Shown piece by piece: positions 1-5,026 of a stretch of DNA of 5,026 nucleotides. The number at the start of each line of letters is the position of its first letter. Positions within the stretch are counted from its first letter, which is position 1. The stretch is from an uncultured Salinimicrobium sp. (lineage in GTDB: Bacteria; Bacteroidota; Bacteroidia; Flavobacteriales; Flavobacteriaceae). The stretch spans positions 1 to 5,026 of the forward strand of contig CAMPJY010000170.1 of assembly GCA_946887025.1 (NCBI GenBank), written 5' to 3'. The notes beneath the pieces are model-generated. The model saw only the letters and a program-made list of their open reading frames with translations, was not told the DNA's origin and ran no database searches. Both the position numbers and the translations under genes were made by a program.

Positions 1-1526
1 ACAAAAATTACCAGGAGAGGGATAAGCAATCCGACTACAAAACCTCCAACCAGGATCAGCCAGGGTTTTGGATCAACCGGGTTATTTCCTGAATACGCCG
101 GATCAATAACCTTTGCTACCGGAGAGGTCGCGGCAAATGAAATTGCGGATTCCTCCCGCCTCTGTAACAGGAAAAGGTATAATTGTTCTTTTATTTCCTG
201 CTGCCGCTCAATACTTCTAATACCTTTTTCCAATCCTGGGAAAGTACTGAACTGACCTTCCGCATATTGCTCCAGTTGATTTAATTCCCTAAGTTCAATG
301 TCCAGTGACTTAAGAGTACTTGCTATATTATCTAGAAGATTTCTCCTTAACGAATTAAGTTGCTGGGTCAGAGCTTCCACCACCGGGTTCTTTTCTGTGG
401 CGGATGTCAGACTTGCATCTCTTTCCAAAACCAGGGTATTATAGGTGCCAATAAGACTTGAAATTCCGGCATCTTCAATTCCCAGACCAGCTGGGAGCAG
501 TGTATATGGTTCTGCAGATGTTAGTACCTCCTTGATAGAATTAATAACTAATTTCTGCGTCTCAATCCTAAAAATCTCCTGCTCAGCCATAGAGGACTTA
601 GCCATAAATTCCCCAGCGCTGCTAGAGACGTCCATGAGTTGATTTTCCCGCTTAAAGTCGGCAATTCCTCCCTCAACCGAATCAAGCTCCTCAGAAATCA
701 ATTCCAACCGTCTTTGAATGAACTTTGCAGTACTCTCGGCGACCTGCCGTTTATCAGCCATTCCATCCAAATTGAAGTGGCGCATTAATGCATCTAGAAA
801 ATCCTCCGATTTCTCTTTTTCCTCCCCGGTAATAGCTAGGGAAAGTATGTCTTTTGCGCTCCCTTTGGGAGTGATTACCATGTTTGAAATGTAATGGTTT
901 GCCACCTCTCTTAGGGGAGTTATCCTAATATTAGTCACATTAGTATCTCCAAGTTCACCTCCCCTGGGAAGAATAGAGAAATCCAGACCCTCCCGACTTA
1001 CCACTTCTCCAAACTGATAAGTCTGGGAAAAATCAGTTCCCTCTTCAGTAAGAACAAATTTGTTTTTTGATAATGGGGTAATGAAAAAACTTTTGTCCAT
1101 CTCGTGAACGAGCGAATCCGGGGTAAGTATATCTATCACCACGGAACTGTTTTTATATGCCTCTACTGCAATTACATTTCCTTCATTGAAATAAGTGATG
1201 TTCAGGTTCAATTCATCAATGACGGTTTCGACCAATTGCTTTGACCTCAGAGTCACGATTTGATTGTCAAGGGTTGAATTGTCAAAGGTTAAAATCGAAG
1301 CTCCGGAAGGCAGGGCACTGGCTATCCCTGGATCATCGGAAAGAATCATCATAGTCGCCTCAGACTCAAACACAGGAATAGTATATCTATTATAGAGATA
1401 TGCCAAGGCCAGCCCAAGTAAACTACCGAAAACAAGCCATTTCCAATGAGAGAGATATTTATATATTTCTGCCTTTAAATCGAAATTGGATTCCTCCTTT
1501 TCTGAAAATTCCTGCAGTTCTTCCAT
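1..1526 (-). CDS. wzc: Wzc/Wzz-type polysaccharide chain-length regulator, probable tyrosine autokinase (partial, 3' end outside window)
   Basis: This inner-membrane polysaccharide co-polymerase is expected to control chain length and, with the neighbouring Wza, to span the periplasm for capsule or EPS export. The frame is open without a stop from the ATG at 1526 to base 1, giving 508 visible residues. Residues 1-27 are charged and cytoplasmic. TM1 lies at about 28-45 (WKWLVFGSLLGLALAYLY). A Wzz-like domain follows, with the family pattern LDNQIVTLRS near residue 85. A periplasmic, mostly helical coiled-coil region runs from about 256 to 420 and includes NPVVEALTQQLNSL near 380. A GNVR-type segment spans about 430-485 (FPGLEKGIRSIERQQ, LYLFLLQRREES, VIDPA). 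A proline-containing TM2 starts at about 488 (PWLILVGGFVVGLLIPLLV). The start is separated from the wza stop by only 3 bases, which suggests translational coupling. The kinase domain with its Walker motifs and tyrosine cluster would lie past the window edge. Kinase activity is therefore inferred from the family, and a kinase-less Wzz protein remains possible. Confidence 0.9.
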   Translation of the reverse strand, partial: MEELQEFSEKEESNFDLKAEIYKYLSHWKWLVFGSLLGLALAYLYNRYTIPVFESEATMMILSDDPGIASALPSGASILTFDNSTLDNQIVTLRSKQLVETVIDELNLNITYFNEGNVIAVEAYKNSSVVIDILTPDSLVHEMDKSFFITPLSKNKFVLTEEGTDFSQTYQFGEVVSREGLDFSILPRGGELGDTNVTNIRITPLREVANHYISNMVITPKGSAKDILSLAITGEEKEKSEDFLDALMRHFNLDGMADKRQVAESTAKFIQRRLELISEELDSVEGGIADFKRENQLMDVSSSAGEFMAKSSMAEQEIFRIETQKLVINSIKEVLTSAEPYTLLPAGLGIEDAGISSLIGTYNTLVLERDASLTSATEKNPVVEALTQQLNSLRRNLLDNIASTLKSLDIELRELNQLEQYAEGQFSTFPGLEKGIRSIERQQEIKEQLYLFLLQRREESAISFAATSPVAKVIDPAYSGNNPVDPKPWLILVGGFVVGLLIPLLVIF

Positions 1527-1529
1527 GAA

Positions 1530-2294
1530 TTATCTGGTAAAAATGAAAATTAGGCCAGCTATTGAAGTGATCAGTGAGAAAAAGCCGGTGTAATTGGTAA
1601 TAAAGCCGGCAGATTTCACCTGGCGGTAAGTTGGTTCGACGTAAACTATATCGTTTTGTTTCAGGTAATAGAATGGATTTTGGAAAATTTCGGCACTGGT
1701 GAGATCCACATACCCATAGGTTTTCTTTCCGTTATCGTCTCTTATTACGAGTATATTGTTCCTTTTCCCATTATAGGTGATTCCTCCAGCCATAGCAATG
1801 AGATCTGGCATACTTACTCTTTCATCGGGAATTTGAATAACTCCCCTGCTGCCCACTTCTCCCATCACGGTTACTTTAAAATTGACAATTCGCACCTGGA
1901 CGACGGCGTCAGTTACATATTCCCTTAATTCCGCTGTAAGCTGTTCTTCAAGTTCTCCTCTGGTCATACCCACAACCTCAGTTTCTCCAAGAACGGGAAA
2001 TTGTATATTCCCATCAGCATCCACCAAATACCCATTTAGAATTGCATTATCCCCTCCGCCTCCTCCATTCTGGCCCTGATTGTTCATGTCCATTTGAAAT
2101 GGTTCCACCACTTCATCATTCAGGGACGAAACATTTATCCGCAACACATCATTCACTTCAATTTTGGGTTCAAAGTGCTCAATAGCTTCGAAATTTTCTA
2201 TTTTTTCGATATCCTGGAAGAGTAAAATTTCTTTTTTAGTGGAACAGCTGGCTAAGAAAAGTATCAGTAAAAGAGGGAGAATAAATTTTTTCAT
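1530..2294 (-). CDS. wza: Wza-type polysaccharide biosynthesis/export outer-membrane lipoprotein
   Basis: This is a 254-residue outer-membrane polysaccharide export (OPX) protein, expected to form the exit channel for the polymer and to dock on the co-polymerase encoded just downstream. The ATG at 2294 gives a textbook lipoprotein signal: MKK, a hydrophobic stretch, then the lipobox LASC with the acylated cysteine at residue 17. A TTG at 2321 in the same frame would add nine residues (MLQDFLNRN) ahead of the signal and is less likely. Residues about 43-138 fit a Poly_export domain (EVNDVLRINV, then GYLVDADGNIQFPVLGE and the helix GMTRGELEEQL). An SLBB-like domain follows at about 140-220 (VTVMGEVGSRGVIQIP, LIAMAGGI, LKQNDIVYVEP). 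A C-terminal hydrophobic helix occupies 233-252 and probably inserts in the outer membrane. The protein is much shorter than E. coli Wza (about 380 residues) and carries a single SLBB domain, as is common in Bacteroidota. An Asn/Gln/Gly-rich loop at 71-84 interrupts the Poly_export domain. The gene lies 34 bases after the dehydratase stop. Confidence 0.93.
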   Translation of the reverse strand: MKKFILPLLLILFLASCSTKKEILLFQDIEKIENFEAIEHFEPKIEVNDVLRINVSSLNDEVVEPFQMDMNNQGQNGGGGGDNAILNGYLVDADGNIQFPVLGETEVVGMTRGELEEQLTAELREYVTDAVVQVRIVNFKVTVMGEVGSRGVIQIPDERVSMPDLIAMAGGITYNGKRNNILVIRDDNGKKTYGYVDLTSAEIFQNPFYYLKQNDIVYVEPTYRQVKSAGFITNYTGFFSLITSIAGLIFIFTR

Positions 2295-2318
2295 ATTTCT
2301 GTTTAAGAAATCCTGTAG

Positions 2319-2326
2319 CAAATTTA
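2319..2326 (-). promoter_or_regulatory. Possible Bacteroidota -7 promoter box (TAnnTTTG match) ahead of wza
   Basis: In the short gap between the dehydratase stop and the wza ATG, the minus strand reads TAAATTTG. This matches the Bacteroidota -7 consensus TAnnTTTG and lies about 25 bases upstream of the ATG at 2294. No TTTG or TTG -33 element sits at the expected spacing of about 19-20 bases; the nearest TTTG is about 35 bases further upstream inside the dehydratase gene. In AT-rich DNA such a match can arise by chance, so an internal promoter is only a weak possibility and read-through from the upstream genes remains the main expectation. Confidence 0.2.
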
Positions 2327-2328
2327 GA

Positions 2329-4326
2329 TTATTTTTTTAGGACTACCGGGGGATTGGGATGCAAAGGGATTGGTGGCTTCTGATCCAGTTTCTCAAAGGA
2401 GGAGTTATTGCTTTTGAATTCCGGAATAAGAATTTTAAGTTTCGCTACCACCTTGTGACTCTTAAGTTTTGTGGCTGATTTTATTATTTTTTCAACTGAT
2501 TCGTTTATTTCTACATAATCGCCAACTTCACCCTGTGCGATCATAATCTTCTTGTGATGAGTAGGCAGGGTTTTACAGTTATCACTCAGCAGTTCCTCAT
2601 ACAGCTTTTCTCCCGGCCTCAATCCGGTGATTTTAATATCAATATGTTTATTCGGGGTATATCCTGCCAGCTTTATCATTTTGATTGCGAGATCCATGAT
2701 CTTAACAGGTTCTCCCATATCAAATATATAGATCTCCCCTCCCCGTCCCATGGCACCCGCCTCCAAAACAAGCTGACACGCCTCGGGAATGGTCATGAAA
2801 TACCGGATTATATCAGGATGTGTTATGGTGACCGGGCCTCCTTTGTCAATTTGTTTTCTGAAAAGGGGAACTACAGAACCATTACTTCCCAGGACATTTC
2901 CGAATCTTGTGGTAATGAACTTAGTGGTATTTTCATTTTCTCCCGCCATATAGTGGAAGAGGGACTGCACATATTTTTCTGCGGCACGTTTTGAGGCCCC
3001 CATTACGCTGCTGGGATTAACCGCTTTGTCTGTAGAAACCATAACGAAATGACCCACGTTATATTTTACTGCCAGGTCCGCCAGGTTTTTAGTTCCAGAA
3101 ATATTTACGAAGACTGCTTCATGAGGATTTTCCTCCATCAGGGGAACATGCTTATATGCAGCTGCATGATAAATAACATCTACAGAGTTCCGTTTCAATA
3201 ACAAATTTAAGCGTTTCCTGTTCCCTACATCACAAATGATGCACCTGAAGTTCAGATTGGGGAACTTAGCCTGGATTTCAAGTTGCATATTGTGGAGCGG
3301 AGTTTCCGCCTGATCCAGGATAATCAACAGCTTTGGTCCGTATTCCGCGACCTGCCTCACAATTTCCCCTCCAATAGATCCTGCACCTCCGGTTACCAAA
3401 ATAGTCTTACCTGTAAGCTGCTGCCTCTTATTCTCTTTATTCAGAAGTATTGGCTCCCTGTCCAGAAGATCTTCAATCTGAAGGGTTTTCACGTTATGCG
3501 AAACCAGCTTCTCATTTTCGTAATTGGAAACTATAGGCGCATTGTATACCTGAATGTCATTTTCCAAACAATCCTCAACCACTGAAAATTTCTCTTCGGC
3601 AGTCAGCGTATGTTCAGAAAGAATGATTCCCGTAGCTCCCAAAGCCTTGACCTCGTCACTCATTTTCAAGCCGTTGTAGATAACGGGCTTATCCAGGATA
3701 CGTATTTTCCTTCTGGAATTATCGTTAGTTATAAACCCCTTGATATTAAATCTCTTAGGATGCTCTATCTCAAGTGCTCCTGCAACCGAAATTGCATTCT
3801 CATCAGCCCCAAATATGACCACCTTCTGCAGCTTTTCATTCTTCTGTGCGGTCTTGAAGTATTCATAGATCTGCTTCACGCTCAGGCGAAGCAGAAAAAG
3901 CATCGAGAAAGAAAAGAGAAAATAAAAGATCAAACTGACGACCAGATAAATTTTTTCCCCTATAACAGCAAAAGTGACGTAATTAATGAACAACAACGTG
4001 ATCAGGGTGCTAAAGCAGGCCAATAACAATTTCAGGGCATCTATATAAGAGGAATGTCTTATCAGCCCCGCATAAGTACGGTATACGAAAAAGAAGATTA
4101 TATTCACCGCCACTGCCATGGACATCCCCTGAGCGGGGGTGAGCAATTCATAGAACGACACCTCCAGATCCTTAAGGGCAAGGATTGTCAGAAAACTGGC
4201 AAGACAGATGATGGAAATATCAATCCCAAGAATAGCCCAGCGGGGCAGGTATTTTATATTTCTGATGTCCAGCCCGTTTTCCTGAGAAAGAATCTGTTGG
4301 ACGGCATCCCGTAATTTCTTACCCAT
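2329..4326 (-). CDS. pglF: Membrane-bound nucleotide-sugar 4,6-dehydratase (PglF/WbpM/CapD type)
   Basis: This protein probably dehydrates UDP-GlcNAc to UDP-2-acetamido-2,6-dideoxy-4-keto-hexose at the cytoplasmic face of the inner membrane, the first step towards a 4-amino sugar such as bacillosamine. Its 665 residues match the large members of the family. There are about four N-terminal TM helices (roughly 31-51, 67-84, 98-122, 125-147). A first Rossmann-like domain begins at about 168 (VVIFGADENAISVA). The catalytic short-chain dehydrogenase/reductase domain starts at about 307 with the NAD(P) loop VTGGAGSIGG (311-320). It continues with YHAAAYKHVPLMEENP (386-401) and STDKAVNPSSVMGASK (431-446), where Met442 stands at the usual Tyr position and Lys446 is the conserved lysine. 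Other family motifs are RFGNVLGSNGSVVPLF (474-489), HPDIIRYFMTIPEA (503-516) and GLRPGEKLYEELL (568-580). The tail at 639-665 is proline-rich (KPPIPLHPNPPVVLKK). The gene starts 19 bases after the aminotransferase stop. The exact substrate and product stereochemistry (C5-inverting or retaining) cannot be read from sequence alone, so the symbol is a best match. Confidence 0.92.
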   Translation of the reverse strand: MGKKLRDAVQQILSQENGLDIRNIKYLPRWAILGIDISIICLASFLTILALKDLEVSFYELLTPAQGMSMAVAVNIIFFFVYRTYAGLIRHSSYIDALKLLLACFSTLITLLFINYVTFAVIGEKIYLVVSLIFYFLFSFSMLFLLRLSVKQIYEYFKTAQKNEKLQKVVIFGADENAISVAGALEIEHPKRFNIKGFITNDNSRRKIRILDKPVIYNGLKMSDEVKALGATGIILSEHTLTAEEKFSVVEDCLENDIQVYNAPIVSNYENEKLVSHNVKTLQIEDLLDREPILLNKENKRQQLTGKTILVTGGAGSIGGEIVRQVAEYGPKLLIILDQAETPLHNMQLEIQAKFPNLNFRCIICDVGNRKRLNLLLKRNSVDVIYHAAAYKHVPLMEENPHEAVFVNISGTKNLADLAVKYNVGHFVMVSTDKAVNPSSVMGASKRAAEKYVQSLFHYMAGENENTTKFITTRFGNVLGSNGSVVPLFRKQIDKGGPVTITHPDIIRYFMTIPEACQLVLEAGAMGRGGEIYIFDMGEPVKIMDLAIKMIKLAGYTPNKHIDIKITGLRPGEKLYEELLSDNCKTLPTHHKKIMIAQGEVGDYVEINESVEKIIKSATKLKSHKVVAKLKILIPEFKSNNSSFEKLDQKPPIPLHPNPPVVLKK

Positions 4327-4345
4327 TAACTTTCGAAATTATAGT

Positions 4346-5026
4346 TCATAACAAACCTTTTTGAAAATAGCCCCTTATGGAAGTAGCTATTCTCTGCCTT
4401 TCCTCCTCTCCTAAATTGGAGCCTGATGGCAGACAAAGACCATTTTTAAAGGCCTCTGAAGCTACCTGTCCTCCATAATAGGGGGCGTCTTTAAAAACCG
4501 GCTGCATGTGCATGGGTTTCCAAAGAGGTCTGCTTTCAATATTTTCCTTCTCCAGATGCAGCCTTAGCCCTTCAGAAGTAAAATCCTTGGCTTCTGATTC
4601 ATTTACCTGAATTACAGTAAGCCAGTGATTACAAAAGTAGGAATTTTTAGGTTCACTAAAGATTTTGACCTCTGGTATATCCTTCAGCAGTTCTTTATAG
4701 AAGGCGTGCATGGCTCTTCTTTTGGAGATATGGTTATCCAGCACTTCCATCTGGCCTCTACCAATGCCCGCACAAATATTGCTCATTCTGTAATTGTAGC
4801 CTATATGGCTGTGCTGATAATGCGGGGCCTCGTCCCTTGCCTGGGTAGCGAGAAAAACTGCTTTTTGCTTGTCCTCCTGACTTCGCGCAACCAGCGCGCC
4901 TCCTCCCGAGGTAGTGATTATTTTGTTCCCGTTAAAGGATAGAATTGAGAAATCACCAAAAGTCCCACATTTCCTGCCATTGTATATGCTCCCTAAAGCT
5001 TCAGCACTATCCTCAATTACAGGGAT
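4346..5026 (-). CDS. pglE: DegT/DnrJ/EryC1-family PLP-dependent sugar aminotransferase, PglE/EpsN-like (partial, 5' end outside window)
   Basis: This enzyme is expected to transfer an amino group, usually from glutamate, to the 4-keto group of a UDP-sugar using pyridoxal phosphate in the cytoplasm. The frame is open from the window edge at 5026 to a TGA at 4348-4346, giving 226 residues. The ATG at 4786 lies inside the conserved GYNYRMSN motif and is not the start. The true start lies beyond the window, since family members are about 360-400 residues long. Visible motifs include PVIEDSAEALGS (the Asp that contacts the PLP ring nitrogen), then CGTFGDFSILSFNGNKIITT, where the lysine encoded at 4924-4922 is the predicted Schiff-base lysine. 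These are followed by SGGGALVA, ARDEAPHY, GYNYRMSNICAGIGRGQ and the C-terminal domain with ESRPLWKPMHMQPVF and LCLPSG. This set resembles the EpsN/PglE branch, whose substrate is the 4-keto sugar made by PglF-type dehydratases such as the next gene. A role with another 4-keto sugar cannot be excluded. Confidence 0.92.
   Translation of the reverse strand: MPVIEDSAEALGSIYNGRKCGTFGDFSILSFNGNKIITTSGGGALVARSQEDKQKAVFLATQARDEAPHYQHSHIGYNYRMSNICAGIGRGQMEVLDNHISKRRAMHAFYKELLKDIPEVKIFSEPKNSYFCNHWLTVIQVNESEAKDFTSEGLRLHLEKENIESRPLWKPMHMQPVFKDAPYYGGQVASEAFKNGLCLPSGSNLGEEERQRIATSIRGYFQKGLL

Noticed and set aside
2295..2328. Intrinsic terminator between the dehydratase and wza
   Set aside because: The gap is AT-rich but has no GC-rich hairpin followed by a T run on the minus strand, and the next gene begins within 34 bases.
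4346..4786. A stand-alone 146-residue protein starting at the ATG at 4786
   Set aside because: The same frame continues without a stop to the window edge and encodes the conserved PLP-binding half of the aminotransferase. The ATG is an internal Met in GYNYRMSN.
445..4942. Plus-strand open frames at 445-642, 1656-1928, 1882-2079, 2554-2994, 3283-3585, 3610-4026, 4054-4314 and 4625-4942
   Set aside because: Each lies opposite a well-supported minus-strand gene, its translation shows no recognisable domain, and the codon pattern fits the minus strand. They are antisense shadows.
1..5026. A previously undescribed system, such as a defence, mobile or secretion module
   Set aside because: All four genes match familiar capsule/EPS families in a familiar order, and there is no unexplained stretch long enough to hide another gene or RNA. 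I saw no direct repeats, integrase, transposase or compositional break.

Overview
The window looks like a piece of a capsule or exopolysaccharide locus from a member of the Bacteroidota, most likely a Flavobacteriaceae-type marine or soil bacterium. The lineage call is an inference. It rests on the gene order (DegT-type aminotransferase, large membrane-bound sugar dehydratase, short Wza-type lipoprotein, Wzc-type co-polymerase), the moderately AT-rich composition, the A-rich leaders without clear Shine-Dalgarno sequences, and a short Wza ending in one hydrophobic helix.

All four genes are on the minus strand, so the biological order runs from high to low coordinates: (1) 5026-4346, the C-terminal part of a PLP-dependent aminotransferase of the DegT/DnrJ/EryC1 family, PglE/EpsN-like, cut by the window edge at its 5' side; (2) 4326-2329, a full-length 665-residue PglF/WbpM/CapD-type UDP-GlcNAc 4,6-dehydratase; (3) 2294-1530, a Wza-type outer-membrane polysaccharide export lipoprotein; (4) 1526-1, the N-terminal 508 residues of a Wzc/Wzz-type chain-length regulator, cut by the other window edge. 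The gaps are 19, 34 and 3 bases, so the genes are very probably one transcription unit. No stretch longer than about 35 bases is non-coding, and I see no RNA gene, terminator, mobile element, CRISPR array or long repeat.

The genes form a coherent pathway. The dehydratase would make a 4-keto-6-deoxy UDP-sugar, and the aminotransferase would convert it to a 4-amino sugar of the bacillosamine (UDP-QuiNAc4N) type. Wza and Wzc would handle export and chain-length control of the finished polymer across the periplasm and outer membrane. An acetyltransferase (PglD-like) and an initiating sugar-phosphate transferase (PglC-like) would be expected just upstream, beyond position 5026, but are not in view.

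Two gene models need care. The Wza start belongs at the ATG at 2294, because a TTG nine codons upstream would bury the lipoprotein signal. The reading frames at both window edges are real partial genes without a visible start (aminotransferase) or stop (Wzc). I found no convincing sign of an undescribed system. The observations listed are refinements within a known type of locus.
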